This document shows, piece after piece, positions 1 to 8,621 of a DNA stretch of 36,203 nucleotides. The stretch is from Actinomycetota bacterium (GTDB lineage Bacteria > Actinomycetota > Acidimicrobiia > Acidimicrobiales > Iamiaceae): positions 1-36,203 of the forward strand of contig JAHBSN010000006.1 in NCBI GenBank assembly GCA_019639095.1, read 5' to 3'. Numbering within the stretch: position 1 is the first letter of the stretch; each line of letters starts with the position of its first letter. A program made the translations under genes and the position numbers. The notes beneath the pieces are model-generated. The model saw nothing but the letters and a program-made list of their open reading frames with translations, did no database searches and was not told where the DNA came from.

Positions 1-11
1 CCGAACCGGAT

Positions 12-227
12 CTAGTGGACGAAGGCGGCGGCGCCGGACTCGAGGCCGAAGATCACCACGAGCACGATCCCGATCACCAGGCCGATGGCGATCGGCGGGA
101 CCACCCAGGCATCGCCGGTGGGCTCCGGGTGGTCGTGCCCGTGGTCGTCGTGGCCGCCGTGACCGTGGTCGTCGTGCCCGTGGGCATCGTGTCCGTGATC
201 GTCGTGGGCGTCGTGACCAGCAGCCAT
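12..227 (-). CDS. Small His-rich single-span membrane protein
   Basis: A 71-residue protein read from an ATG at 227. Residues 1-36 contain twelve histidines interleaved with Asp and Gly (HDAHDDHGHD-like units), followed by Pro/Glu and one strongly hydrophobic segment near residues 46-66. This predicts a single-pass membrane protein with a metal-binding tail. It starts 46 bases downstream of the mscS-like gene on the same strand and may share its transcript. An in-frame GTG at 245 is an alternative start adding six residues. No Shine-Dalgarno site is obvious for either. I do not recognise a named family; similar His-rich peptides are usually inferred to bind Zn, Ni or Cu. The composition could be dismissed as a repeat artefact, but the hydrophobic span, correct strand and operon position favour a real gene. 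Confidence 0.55.
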   Translation of the reverse strand: MAAGHDAHDDHGHDAHGHDDHGHGGHDDHGHDHPEPTGDAWVVPPIAIGLVIGIVLVVIFGLESGAAAFVH

Positions 228-273
228 GGGCCAAGCTTCGCCCACGCCGCCGGGCCGGCGCCACCCGGGCGGC

Positions 274-1290
274 TCAGCGGGCGGGCGACGTGCCGGGCCG
301 GATGTAGTTCGACGGCGGGAGGTCGATCCCCGCCTCCGACAGCGCCTCGGCGATGCGCACCCGGAGCAGGCGGCTCACCCGCCACTGGCCACCGGGACGG
401 GTCTTGCCCTGCACCCGGATCGTGGCGGCGTCGGGGCCCAGGTACTCGAGCCCCAGCACCTCCGGCCGGTCGAGCACGTCGGGCTTGGCCTCGGGGAGGT
501 CCCACACCGCCTCGGCGGCCCGACCGATCACCGCGGCGGCCGCCTCGAGGTCGGCGTTCGGGGCCACCGCCACGTCGAGCACGGCCCGCGCCCACTGCTG
601 CGACTTGTTGCCCACCCGCAGGATCTGCCCGTTGGGCACGTGCCACACCGTGCCGTTCTGGTCCCGCAACCGGGTGCTGCGCAGGGTGACCTGCTCGACG
701 ACCCCCGAGGCCTCGCCCAGGTCGACCACGTCGCCCACGCCGTACTGGTCCTCGATGAGCAGGAACATGCCCGAGAGGAAGTCGCGCACGAGGCTCTGGG
801 CACCGAAGCCGAGCGCCACGCCGGCGACCCCGGCGGTGGCGAGCAACGGCCCCAGGTCGAGGCCGAGGGCACCGAGCACGTAGATCGAGGCGAAGCCCCA
901 GATCACGCTGCTCGTGATGCTCCGCAGGACCAGGGCGATCGTCTGGGCGCGAGCGGCCGAGCGCAGGTTGACCTCGCCGGTGGAGAGCAGGAGCGACGGG
1001 GTGCGGTCCCGCAGGCGGTGCAGGCGACCGCCCGGTTCGTGGGATCCCTCGATGCGCTGGGCGAAGCGGCGGATCACCCGACGGACGATCCGGTTCAGCA
1101 CCGACGCGCCGAGCAGCACGAGGACGATCTGGAGCGGCGTGCCGGTGAGCCAGTCGGCCACCTTGGCCAAGCCGACGCTGTTGGTGGCGTCGGCCACCCA
1201 GCGGCAGGCCACGCCCGGATCGGGTCCGCAGGCCTCCAGCCTCCGAACGGCTTCGGGGTCGACGGCCTGGGCGAGCATCGCGGAGGTCAT
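274..1290 (-). CDS. MscS-family mechanosensitive ion channel
   Basis: 338 residues. Membrane spans are predicted near 51-68, 118-140 and 147-165. The third span reads into the pore-helix signature GVAGVALGFGAQSLVRD (about 154-170), the Gly/Ala-rich packing motif of MscS channels, followed by FLSGMFLLIEDQYGVGDVV and the beta domain (VPNGQILRVGNKS). The C-terminal part matches the MscS alpha/beta vestibule. Family members open on membrane tension to release small solutes during hypo-osmotic shock. The length is typical for a small MscS with a short extra N-terminus. The start is ATG at 1290, with a TAGGGT -10 box nine bases upstream, so the gene probably has its own promoter although the MMPL gene lies only 47 bases upstream on the same strand. 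Confidence 0.93.
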   Translation of the reverse strand: MTSAMLAQAVDPEAVRRLEACGPDPGVACRWVADATNSVGLAKVADWLTGTPLQIVLVLLGASVLNRIVRRVIRRFAQRIEGSHEPGGRLHRLRDRTPSLLLSTGEVNLRSAARAQTIALVLRSITSSVIWGFASIYVLGALGLDLGPLLATAGVAGVALGFGAQSLVRDFLSGMFLLIEDQYGVGDVVDLGEASGVVEQVTLRSTRLRDQNGTVWHVPNGQILRVGNKSQQWARAVLDVAVAPNADLEAAAAVIGRAAEAVWDLPEAKPDVLDRPEVLGLEYLGPDAATIRVQGKTRPGGQWRVSRLLRVRIAEALSEAGIDLPPSNYIRPGTSPAR

Positions 1291-1299
1291 GTCCGATCC

Positions 1300-1305
1300 A
1301 CCCTA
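1300..1305 (-). promoter_or_regulatory. Putative -10 box of the mscS-like gene
   Basis: Read on the minus strand this is TAGGGT, ending nine bases before the ATG at 1290. It follows the TANNNT-near-start pattern seen at many other genes here and would give an almost leaderless transcript. No convincing -35 box is visible. Confidence 0.4.
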
Positions 1306-1337
1306 CCGAGCGCCTCCGGCGGCGCCCCGGCGTGCGC

Positions 1338-3587
1338 TCAGCGGGCGCCCACCGGCTCGGGGTCGGGCTCGGGGTCGGCATCGGCGGTGCCGGCGACGGC
1401 ACCCAGGCCTCCGTGGCCCGCCTCGTACTCGGGCTCGGGCAGGCCGCCCTCGCCCTCGAGGTCGAGGTTGGGCAGGATGCGATCGAGCCACTCGGGGAGC
1501 CACCAGTTGCGGTCGCCGAGCAGGCGCATGCTGGCGGGCACGAGCACCATGCGGATGACGGTGGCGTCGAGCAGGATCGCCGTGGCCAGCCCGATGCCGA
1601 ACATCTTCACGGTGGGGTCGTCGCCGAACGCGAACGACCCGAACACGCTCACCATGATGATGGCGGCGGCGGTGATCACCCGGGCGGTGTGGCTGATGCC
1701 GGCGCTGACGCTGGCGGTGTTGTCGCCGGTGCGCAGGTACTCCTCGCGCACGCGGGACATGAGGAAGACCTCGTAGTCCATGGACAGGCCGAAGAGGATG
1801 GCGAACATGAACATCGGCAGGAAGCTGATGATCGGCAGCGACTGGTCGACCCCGAGCCAGGCGCCGCCCCACTCCCACTGGAAGACGGCCACGATCACGC
1901 CGTAGGCGGCGCCGATGCCGAGCAGGTTCATGAGGGCGGCCTTGAGGGGCACGAGCACCGACCGGAACACCATCATCAGCAGCAGGAACGACATCACCAG
2001 CACGGCCCCGATGAACATGGGCAGCCGGCCGGTGATCTTGTCGGAGATGTCGATGAAGAAGGCGGTGGAGCCGGTGACGAGGGCGCGGTCCACCCCGGCG
2101 TCGGCCACTGCGTCGGGCAGGACGTCGGTGCGCAGGCGGTGCACCAGCTCCTGGGTCTCGGCGTCCTGGGGCGCGCTGGTGGCGAAGGCGGTGAGCAGGG
2201 CGGTGGTGCCCGACTCGCTGATCTGCGGTTCGGGGCTCACGAACGCCACGGCCGGATCGGCGGCGATGGCCTCCGACAGGGCCGGCAGGGCGGCCGCCAG
2301 CTGGGCGGGGGTCTGCCCGGGCCCGGCGGTGACCACCACGGCGAGGGGGCCGTTGAAGCCGGGGCCGAAGCCCTCGGCCAGCAGGTCGTAGGACGCACGG
2401 GTGGTGGAGCCCTCGGGGTCGTTGCCGGCGTCGGTCTGGCCCAGGCGGATCGAGAAGAAGGGCACGATCAGCGCGCCGAGCAGCAGCGAGCTCCCGAGGA
2501 GGTAGCGCCACGGGTGGGCGCTCACGTGGCGGGACCAGCGCGAGGCGTAGGTGTGGTGGCCGCCGGCCGCCGCCACCTTCACCCCGGGCACCCGCAACTT
2601 GTCGATCGCCCGACCGGCGAAGCCGAGCAGGGCGGGGAGCAGGGTGATGGCGGCGAGCACGGCCACCGCCACGGTGACCGCGATGGCGTAGCCCATGAGG
2701 GCCACCGACGGGATCCCGACGAACTGCAGGCCGCAGATGGCGATCACCACCGTGATGCCGGCGAACACCACCGCCTGGCCGGCGGTGGCGATGGACCGCC
2801 CGGCCGACTCCTCCACCGTCATGCCCTGGTGGAGGTGCTCCCGGTGACGGGTGACGATGAAGAGCGCGTAGTCGATCCCCACGCCGAGGCCGATCATGGT
2901 GGCGAGCGTGGGCGCCACGGTGGGGACGTTGAGGAACGCCTCCCCGATCGAGATCAGCGCCAGGCCGGTGCCGAGGCCGATGAGGGCGGTGCCGAGCGGC
3001 AGCCCCATGGCCACCACCGACCCGAAGGCCACGAGCAGCACGATGATGGCGACGCCGAGCCCGATGATCTCGCTGCTGCCGCCGATCTCCTGGTCGCCGT
3101 ACTGGATCTCACCGCCGAACTCCACGGTGTAGCCCCGGCCGCGCAGGTCCGAGGCCGACGCCACGAGGCGCTCCCCGGGCGCCACGCCGATGTCGCCGGG
3201 CGTGCCGCCGTAGGTCACGAACGCGAACCCGATGTCGGGCTCGAGCGTGGACGGGATCACGGGGCCCACCTCGGTGACCCCGGGCTGGCCGGCCACGCCG
3301 TCGAGGTAGGCGGCGAGCTCCGCGGCCACCTCCGGATCGGTCACCGCGGCACCGCCCGGCGCGCGGAACACGACCTGGGCTCGGCTCCCCTCCCCCGGCA
3401 TGCCCGCCTCGAGCAGGTCCCGGCCGGCCTGGCTCTCGGTGCCCGGGACGTTGAAGTCGTCGACCGGCTCGCCGCCGAGCGACCGGCCGAGGGTGGTCAG
3501 CAGGACCAGCGCCAGGAGCCACGCTCCGAGCACGCGCCACCGCCGTCGGGCCGCGAAGCGTCCGAGGCGGTACAGGAGGAGGGACAC
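1338..3587 (-). CDS. MMPL/RND-family membrane transporter
   Basis: 749 residues with the two-fold RND architecture. There is an N-terminal span (about 18-35), an extracytoplasmic loop (about 40-170), a block of five spans (about 173-325), a second span near 362-380, a second loop, and a final block from about 522. The MMPL proton-relay signatures are present twice: MIGLGVGIDYALFIVTR (about 231-247) and LFGLSMDYEVFLMSR (about 598-612), each with the expected Asp-Tyr pair. The family exports lipids, siderophores or drugs using the proton gradient; the substrate cannot be read from sequence. The C-terminus is short and acidic. The start is GTG at 3587 with GGAG a few bases upstream on the coding strand and a possible TAACCT -10 box at 3623-3628. 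Confidence 0.93.
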   Translation of the reverse strand: MSLLLYRLGRFAARRRWRVLGAWLLALVLLTTLGRSLGGEPVDDFNVPGTESQAGRDLLEAGMPGEGSRAQVVFRAPGGAAVTDPEVAAELAAYLDGVAGQPGVTEVGPVIPSTLEPDIGFAFVTYGGTPGDIGVAPGERLVASASDLRGRGYTVEFGGEIQYGDQEIGGSSEIIGLGVAIIVLLVAFGSVVAMGLPLGTALIGLGTGLALISIGEAFLNVPTVAPTLATMIGLGVGIDYALFIVTRHREHLHQGMTVEESAGRSIATAGQAVVFAGITVVIAICGLQFVGIPSVALMGYAIAVTVAVAVLAAITLLPALLGFAGRAIDKLRVPGVKVAAAGGHHTYASRWSRHVSAHPWRYLLGSSLLLGALIVPFFSIRLGQTDAGNDPEGSTTRASYDLLAEGFGPGFNGPLAVVVTAGPGQTPAQLAAALPALSEAIAADPAVAFVSPEPQISESGTTALLTAFATSAPQDAETQELVHRLRTDVLPDAVADAGVDRALVTGSTAFFIDISDKITGRLPMFIGAVLVMSFLLLMMVFRSVLVPLKAALMNLLGIGAAYGVIVAVFQWEWGGAWLGVDQSLPIISFLPMFMFAILFGLSMDYEVFLMSRVREEYLRTGDNTASVSAGISHTARVITAAAIIMVSVFGSFAFGDDPTVKMFGIGLATAILLDATVIRMVLVPASMRLLGDRNWWLPEWLDRILPNLDLEGEGGLPEPEYEAGHGGLGAVAGTADADPEPDPEPVGAR

Positions 3588-3686
3588 GGTGGCTCCGAGG
3601 AGGGCGGCGACGGTGAGGACCCAGGTTAGGCCACGCGCCGGGTGGCGCTCAACGTGCCGCCCCGGTCATCGGTCACAACGGACCGG

Positions 3687-4724
3687 TCAGGGAGCGCTGG
3701 TCGTGGTGGCCTCGGGCACCGACGTGGTGCTGGCGTCGCCGCCCGGCAGGGTGGTGGTGGTCTCCACCGGCGCCTCGGGAGAGGCCGAGATGATCTGGAT
3801 GACGAACACCAGGGGGTCGTTCGGAGCGATCGAGCCCTGGCCCTGGGCGCCGTAGGCGTCGTCGGCGGGGATCTCGAGCTGCACGAGCGAACCGACCTTC
3901 TGGCCCACCAGGCCGTCGGTCCAGCCCGGGATGACCGAGCGGGTCGGGTCGTTGGCGCCCTTCAGGGCCGCGGTGAAGGCCGAGCCGCTGTCCCAGGACG
4001 AGTCGAACTGCTGACCCGACGAGCACGAGACGCCGAGGTAGTGGACGGTCACGTAGTCCTTCTCGGTGACCTCGGCGCCGGTGCCGGGCGTGAGCACCTT
4101 GGTGGTGGTCTTGTCGGTGGGGGCCTCGACGGGCATCTCGACGGTGGTGGGCTTGCCGGATCCCTCGGGTCCGGCCGGGATCGCCTGCGCGGCGTTGCAG
4201 TAGAGCGGCGACGAGGTAACCGCCACGAGGTCGACCACGAAGATCAGGCTCTTGTCCGCACCCACGCCCTGCTCCGGGCTGCCGCCCGAGCCGTAGGCGA
4301 GCTCCGCGGGGATGGCTATGGTGCGCCGACCCCCCACCTTCATGCCCTCGAGACCCGTCTCGAGGCCCGGCAGCAGCTGGCCGGCGTTGAGCCGGGCGGT
4401 GACGGGCCGCCCGCCCTCGAAGGTGTCGACGAAGGTCTTGCCGTCGAGCGCGGTGGCCCCGACCAGATCGAGGGTGAGGAACGTCTCGGAGTCGCTCGCG
4501 CAGCCCTTGCCCTTGTCGATGTCCTTCTTGGTGACGTCTTTGGGGTCCTTCGACAGCTTCGTGATCGTGGGCGCATCGGTGCGGCGGTCGACCTGGGTGA
4601 CCTTGCAGCCGATGCCGTCCTTCACCACCGTGCCCTCGAGGGTGTCCGAGCTGCCGCACGCCGCCAGCAGCAGGCTGGCAGCGAGGATCACGAACGCGGC
4701 GCGACGAGCGCTGGAGGTCGACAT
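3687..4724 (-). CDS. Lipoprotein with two FKBP-type peptidyl-prolyl isomerase domains
   Basis: 345 residues from ATG 4724. A lipoprotein signal peptide ends in LLLAAC (Cys23). Two FKBP folds follow, at about 75-170 and 205-313, separated by a linker containing Cys176. Domain 2 keeps the usual catalytic aromatic and hydrophobic residues (VHYLG, FDSSW, VIPGWTDGL, AYGAQG, FVIQI). Domain 1 has GLETGL where the Trp of the active site belongs, so it is probably degenerate and may serve in binding. The tail (318-345) is Thr/Ser/Pro-rich, typical of cell-envelope linkers. Likely role: extracytoplasmic prolyl isomerase or chaperone anchored to the membrane. The open frame extends far upstream over the divergent gene, but the lipoprotein signal and the -10 box at 4733-4738 fix this start. 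Confidence 0.88.
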   Translation of the reverse strand: MSTSSARRAAFVILAASLLLAACGSSDTLEGTVVKDGIGCKVTQVDRRTDAPTITKLSKDPKDVTKKDIDKGKGCASDSETFLTLDLVGATALDGKTFVDTFEGGRPVTARLNAGQLLPGLETGLEGMKVGGRRTIAIPAELAYGSGGSPEQGVGADKSLIFVVDLVAVTSSPLYCNAAQAIPAGPEGSGKPTTVEMPVEAPTDKTTTKVLTPGTGAEVTEKDYVTVHYLGVSCSSGQQFDSSWDSGSAFTAALKGANDPTRSVIPGWTDGLVGQKVGSLVQLEIPADDAYGAQGQGSIAPNDPLVFVIQIISASPEAPVETTTTLPGGDASTTSVPEATTTSAP

Positions 4725-4732
4725 GGCGGCGA

Positions 4733-4738
4733 ACCCTA
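4733..4738 (-). promoter_or_regulatory. Putative -10 box of the FKBP lipoprotein gene
   Basis: TAGGGT on the minus strand, eight bases before ATG 4724, predicting a leaderless or near-leaderless transcript. It shares the 92-bp divergent region with the promoter of the lytic transglycosylase gene. Confidence 0.45.
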
Positions 4739-4802
4739 GCGAACCCCGCCCGGGCGGCTGCCGCGGCCGACGCGGAGCGACCGGCGCCGGATCGTGCTCC
4801 GG

Positions 4803-4808
4803 TAGCGT
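4803..4808 (+). promoter_or_regulatory. Putative -10 box of the lytic transglycosylase gene
   Basis: TAGCGT ends eight bases before the GTG at 4817. The same hexamer at nearly the same distance precedes ogt (6805-6810) and the pirin gene (26677-26682), which supports both the promoter and the start choice. Confidence 0.5.
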
Positions 4809-4816
4809 GGCGACCC

Positions 4817-6229
4817 GTGGCTGCGAGGGGGTGCACGTCGGGCCGCGCGCGGCTACTGACCGTCGCGCTGGGCGCAGCGGTGCTGGTGCCCGCCCTCGCC
4901 GAGGCCGCCCCCGAGCCGGCCCCTCCCGCCCCGCCTTCGACCGGCGTCGCCGGGCTGCCCGCTCCCGAGCCACCCGACCCCGTGCTGGACGACGTGGAGG
5001 TGCGCACCGATCGCACCATCGAACGCGCTGCCGATCGACTCGAGGAGGCCCGCGCGGTGAAGGAGGCCACCACCGCGGACTGGCTGATCGCCGAGGCCAT
5101 CCGCCAAGGGGCCACAGACCGCTCCGCCCGAACCGCGACCGCGGTGGCGACGGCGGAGGGCCGGCTGGCCGAGGCCGACCGAGCCGTGGACGTCCAGGCC
5201 CGTCGCTTCGCCGACCTCCAGGCCGTGACCGACCGTCGCCAGGCCGCCCTGGCCGACGAGCAGGCGCAGCTGCGCACCGTGGCCGCTGCCGTCTTCGCGT
5301 CGGCCCCCGAAGACCGCTTCCAGGGCCTCGGCACCTTCGAGCAGATGTCGGTGGGCAACCGACGCGCCGCCATCCGCTCCCGCCTCGTCGACGAGCAGAC
5401 GGCCATCGTCGACGCCAAGGCCGCCACCTGGCGGAGGGCACGGGCCGCCTCGCAGGCGCAGGAGCAGCGGCTGCGCCGAGCCGAGCGGGTGCAGCGAGAG
5501 CGGGCGCGGTCGCTCCAGCGCGCCCGCACCGCCCAGGCCGAGGCCGACCGGGCTCAGCGAGCCGCCGAGGAGGCGACCGCCGAACGATGGGACGCGCTCG
5601 CCGCCGCCGACCGGACCCGCACCGAGCGTCGCGACGACTGGCGGGAGGCTCGGCTCACCGCCCAGGTCACCGGCACCGACATGACCCTGGTGGCGCTGCA
5701 CGCCTACTGGCGGGCGTCACAGCTCGCCCCCTGCCGGCTGCCGTGGTGGGTGGTGGCGGGGGTGGGCCACGTGGAGACCCGCCACGGCACCGCCCAGGGA
5801 AGCCGGGTGCTGGCCGACGGCGCCACCACGGTGGACATCCTGGGCATCCCCCTCGACGGACGGCCCGGCACCGTGGCGATCCCCGACAGCGACGGCGGGC
5901 GGCTCGACCGGGACGCCACCTGGGACCGCGCGGTGGGACCGATGCAGTTCCTCCCGGGCACGTGGGGCTTCTTCGCCGACGACGCCAACGACGACGGCGT
6001 GGCGACGCCCCACAACCTGTACGACGCCGCGGACGCCGCCGGTCGGCTGCTGTGCCGGGGACGAGGTGACCTCACGACCGACGCGCAGTACCGCAGCGCC
6101 CTGCTGAGCTACAACAACTCGCTGCCGTACGCGTCGCAGGTGCTGGCCGTGGGCCACGGGTACCGCGACGAGCTGGGCCTGCCCGACGTGCCGCCCGAGG
6201 ACGAGCCCGCCACCGCCGATGGCGGCTGA
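4817..6229 (+). CDS. Secreted coiled-coil lytic murein transglycosylase (MltB/SLT-like)
   Basis: 470 residues starting at GTG. A signal peptide (about 1-30, ending ALAEA-A) is followed by a Pro-rich stretch. Residues about 60-285 form a long Ala/Glu/Arg heptad-rich coiled coil, and a C-terminal transglycosylase domain spans about 295-455. In that domain VGHVETRHG carries the presumed catalytic Glu320, and [12 protein letters not shown] with LLSYNNS are the hallmark motifs of MltB-like soluble lytic transglycosylases. The enzyme should cleave the MurNAc-GlcNAc bond of peptidoglycan outside the membrane. The coiled coil resembles those that tether septal hydrolases to regulators such as FtsEX, which would suggest controlled activity; that is inference. 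The gene stands alone, divergent from the FKBP lipoprotein and convergent with ogt. Confidence 0.88.
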   Translation: MAARGCTSGRARLLTVALGAAVLVPALAEAAPEPAPPAPPSTGVAGLPAPEPPDPVLDDVEVRTDRTIERAADRLEEARAVKEATTADWLIAEAIRQGATDRSARTATAVATAEGRLAEADRAVDVQARRFADLQAVTDRRQAALADEQAQLRTVAAAVFASAPEDRFQGLGTFEQMSVGNRRAAIRSRLVDEQTAIVDAKAATWRRARAASQAQEQRLRRAERVQRERARSLQRARTAQAEADRAQRAAEEATAERWDALAAADRTRTERRDDWREARLTAQVTGTDMTLVALHAYWRASQLAPCRLPWWVVAGVGHVETRHGTAQGSRVLADGATTVDILGIPLDGRPGTVAIPDSDGGRLDRDATWDRAVGPMQFLPGTWGFFADDANDDGVATPHNLYDAADAAGRLLCRGRGDLTTDAQYRSALLSYNNSLPYASQVLAVGHGYRDELGLPDVPPEDEPATADGG

Positions 6230-6275
6230 GCCAACGCTGAACCTCCGGACCGACTCGGCGGGGGGACGGACCAAC

Positions 6276-6797
6276 TCACAGCAGCGACCCCACCCCGGCC
6301 TCGAGGTCGAGCAGGAGGCGCTTGCGGTCCATCCCGCCGGCGTAGCCGGTGAGCGTGCCGTCGGCGCCGATCACGCGGTGGCACGGGACCACGATGGCCA
6401 GCGGGTTGCGGCCGTTGGCGAGGCCCACGGCCCGGCTCGCGCCGGGTGAGCCGAGGTGCGCGGCCAGCTGGCCGTAGCTGCGGGTCTCGCCGTAGGGGAT
6501 CTCCAGCAGGGCCTGCCAGACCGACACCTGGAAGTCGGTGCCGGTGGGCGCGAGCACCAGGTCGAACTCGTGGCGGTCGCCGGCGAAGTACGCCTCGAGC
6601 TGGTCGGCCGCGGCCCGGAACGGCCCGGGATCCTCGGCGGCCGCACCCGACGCCACCGACGGCGGGGTTCCGTCGAACCAGATCGTGGTGAGGGCCTCGG
6701 GGTTGCCGGCGAGGGTCAGCGGTCCCACCGGGCTGGCCACCACGGTGAAGGCCGTGGTGGCCCGGAGCCGGTGGTCGGTCACGATCGTCGCTGCCAT
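6276..6797 (-). CDS. ogt: Methylated-DNA--protein-cysteine S-methyltransferase
   Basis: 173 residues from ATG 6797. The C-terminal DNA-binding domain is complete: the helix-turn-helix region ([21 protein letters not shown]), the Arg-finger region ([12 protein letters not shown]) and the active-site motif [10 protein letters not shown] with acceptor Cys139. The N-terminal ribonuclease-H-like domain is present. The protein removes O6-alkyl groups from guanine in a suicide reaction. Length and motif order match Ogt/MGMT; there is no Ada regulatory domain. The open frame continues upstream to 6926, but a TAGCGT -10 box lies seven bases before ATG 6797 and family homology begins there. It is divergent from the ABC exporter genes. 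Confidence 0.95.
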   Translation of the reverse strand: MAATIVTDHRLRATTAFTVVASPVGPLTLAGNPEALTTIWFDGTPPSVASGAAAEDPGPFRAAADQLEAYFAGDRHEFDLVLAPTGTDFQVSVWQALLEIPYGETRSYGQLAAHLGSPGASRAVGLANGRNPLAIVVPCHRVIGADGTLTGYAGGMDRKRLLLDLEAGVGSLL

Positions 6798-6804
6798 GGC
6801 CGTC

Positions 6805-6823
6805 ACGCTAGGACGGTCCGTCC
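6805..6823 (-). promoter_or_regulatory. ogt -10 box with adjacent GGACGG-T-CCGTCC palindrome
   Basis: On the minus strand TAGCGT (6810-6805) lies seven bases before the ogt ATG. Directly upstream, 6811-6823 is an inverted repeat with 6-base arms around one base, well placed to act as an operator between -10 and -35. The regulator is unknown. Confidence 0.4.
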
Positions 6824-6871
6824 CCACCGGCTGGCGGGAATCGGACCAGGCGACGGGGTGCGCGGTGGCCC

Positions 6872-6909
6872 ACCGGTGCACCGGTCGGGCGAGGTCTCGT
6901 GGGTACCGT
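6872..6909 (+). promoter_or_regulatory. Promoter region of the ABC exporter with palindrome
   Basis: A perfect 14-bp palindrome ACCGGTGCACCGGT (6872-6885) sits where the -35 region would be for a TACCGT -10 box at 6904-6909. The mRNA would then have a leader of about 25 bases, with GGAG at 6930-6933 as ribosome binding site before ATG 6941. This is one of the few genes here that looks leadered. Confidence 0.4.
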
Positions 6910-6940
6910 TGGGACCCGTCCGCCACCTCGGAGACCCACG

Positions 6941-7870
6941 ATGATCGAGGCTCGCAACCTCACCAAGCGCTACGGCTCCACGGTTGCGGTCGACGGCCTG
7001 AGCTTCAAGGTCGGCGACGGTCGCGTCACGGGGTTCCTCGGGCCGAACGGGTCGGGCAAGTCCACCACGATGCGCATGCTGCTGGCGCTCGACCGGCCCG
7101 ACCGCGGCGCGGTGCGGATCGACAACCAGAAGATGACGTCGTTCGCCCAGCCGATGCGCACGGTGGGCGCGCTCCTCGACGCGTCCTACGTCCACCCCAC
7201 CCGCAAGGCCCGGGAGCACCTGTGGGCGCTGGCGGTCTCGAACGGCCTGCCGAGGTCGAGGGTCGACCACGTGCTCGGCCTCGTGGGACTGTCCGACGTC
7301 GCGGGCAAGCGGGTGGGCGGGTTCTCGCTCGGCATGAAGCAGCGCCTCGGGCTGGCCGCCGCACTGCTCGGCGACCCGCGCAACCTCATCTTCGACGAGC
7401 CGGCCAACGGCCTCGACCCCGAGGGCATCTCGTGGATGCGCGACTTCCTGCGGGCCCTGGCCGCCGAGGGCCGCTCGATCTTCGTGTCGAGCCACCTGCT
7501 GTCGGAGATGGCCCTCATCGCCGAGGACCTCGTGGTGATCGGGCGCGGAAAGATGATCTTCCAAGGTCCGGTGCGGGAGTTCGTGGGGGCGGCCGCCCGG
7601 TCCTGGGTGACCGTGCGCAGCCCGCAGGTCGGCGCCATCGCCTCGGCGCTCGAGGCGTCGGGGGCCGAGGTCACCCGCTCCGCCGACGGCGGCATCGACG
7701 TGGTCGGCCCCAGCTCGATGGTCATCGGCGAGCTGGCCGCCCACCTCGGCGCCACGCTGCACGAGCTCAGCCCCCGCCAGGGCTCCCTGGAGGAGGCCTT
7801 CCTCCAGGTGACCGCCGAGGCCGTGGAGTACCAGGGCCAGCCCGAGCCCGACCACGGGGCCGGCTCGTGA
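6941..7870 (+). CDS. ABC transporter ATP-binding subunit (ABC-2 type exporter)
   Basis: 309 residues. Walker [10 protein letters not shown] (34-42), signature [12 protein letters not shown] (128-139) and Walker [14 protein letters not shown] (148-160) are all present in order, followed by the SSHLL switch region. The C-terminal extension (about 215-309) matches the CcmA/BcrA-type exporter ATPases, often seen with bacitracin, lantibiotic or daunorubicin-type efflux pumps. The product powers the membrane subunit encoded immediately downstream. The start is ATG 6941, with GGAG seven bases before it; an upstream GTG at 6899 lies within the promoter region and is less likely. The stop overlaps the next gene's start (GTGA at 7867-7870), indicating translational coupling. 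Confidence 0.94.
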   Translation: MIEARNLTKRYGSTVAVDGLSFKVGDGRVTGFLGPNGSGKSTTMRMLLALDRPDRGAVRIDNQKMTSFAQPMRTVGALLDASYVHPTRKAREHLWALAVSNGLPRSRVDHVLGLVGLSDVAGKRVGGFSLGMKQRLGLAAALLGDPRNLIFDEPANGLDPEGISWMRDFLRALAAEGRSIFVSSHLLSEMALIAEDLVVIGRGKMIFQGPVREFVGAAARSWVTVRSPQVGAIASALEASGAEVTRSADGGIDVVGPSSMVIGELAAHLGATLHELSPRQGSLEEAFLQVTAEAVEYQGQPEPDHGAGS

Positions 7871-8619
7871 TCGGCCTCATCCGCTCCGAGGTCGTGAAGT
7901 TCCGCAGCGTGCGCTCCACCGTGGTGCTGCTCACGGTCGCCGGCGCGCTCGTGGTGCTCATCGCCGTCCTCCAGGCGCGCGACATCGCCCACCACGTCGA
8001 CGATCCGGGCACCGTCGCGTCGCAGCAGCTCGGCGACCTCACCGGCGGCGTCGCCCTCGCGGTGTTCCTGTTCGGCGCGCTCGGCGTGCAGGTGATCGGC
8101 CAGGAGTACCGCTTCAACACCATCCGCACCACGCTGGCCGCCGCGCCCAACCGGTGGAAGGTGCTCACGGCCAAGTTCGTGGTGGTCACCGTGGCCTGCG
8201 CGGCCATGTCGGCCCTCATGGTGGGCGCCTGCCTCCTCGTCGGGCAGCTCATGCTCGACGGCTTCTCGATCGACGGCACCGACCGCCGCATCGCCTGGGC
8301 GATCCCGCTGTTCGCCGCCGGCTGGAGCGCCATGGGCCTGGGGGTGGGGGCGATCGTGCGCCAACCGATCGCCGGGATCCTCATCCTCCTCGGCGAGGCG
8401 TTCGTGGCCGAGAACGTCCTGGTCAACCTCTTCCCGCGCACCGCCCCGTGGTTGCCGTTCGCGAACGGCGTGCAGATGGCGATGCGCGACTCGGGCGGAG
8501 ACGGCCCGGGCGGCGAGGTGGTGCTGCGCTCGGTGCTCGCCGGGGGCGTCTACTTCTTCCTCGTCACCGCCGTGGTGCTCGCCGTCGGCGCCTACCTGGC
8601 CAACGAGCGGGACGCGTAG
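7867..8619 (+). CDS. ABC-2 type exporter permease subunit
   Basis: 250 residues starting at the GTG that overlaps the stop of the ATPase gene. About six hydrophobic segments are visible: near 17-36, 57-78 (ALAVFLFGALGVQVI), 103-128, 139-160, 168-186 and 223-245. QEYRFNTIRTTLAAAPNRWK after the second span is the typical cytoplasmic elbow of ABC-2 permeases that contacts the ATPase. It has the same architecture as the permeases of the NatAB/BcrAB group. The substrate cannot be inferred. The YjbR-like gene follows after two bases, so the operon probably continues. Confidence 0.88.
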   Translation: MIGLIRSEVVKFRSVRSTVVLLTVAGALVVLIAVLQARDIAHHVDDPGTVASQQLGDLTGGVALAVFLFGALGVQVIGQEYRFNTIRTTLAAAPNRWKVLTAKFVVVTVACAAMSALMVGACLLVGQLMLDGFSIDGTDRRIAWAIPLFAAGWSAMGLGVGAIVRQPIAGILILLGEAFVAENVLVNLFPRTAPWLPFANGVQMAMRDSGGDGPGGEVVLRSVLAGGVYFFLVTAVVLAVGAYLANERDA

Positions 8620-8621
8620 CG

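Noticed and set aside
1332-3629. Long plus-strand open frame antisense to the MMPL gene
   Set aside because: Its translation is rich in Arg, Gly, His and Glu with no family features or hydrophobic order. Such shadow frames are expected in very GC-rich DNA, and the minus strand encodes a textbook MMPL protein. Other long antisense frames (for example 9632-12169, 20307-22367, 16003-17376) were rejected for the same reason.
4725-5529. Upstream extension of the FKBP frame over the lytic transglycosylase gene
   Set aside because: The lipoprotein signal peptide at ATG 4724 and its -10 box show the true start; the extension is antisense to a real gene.
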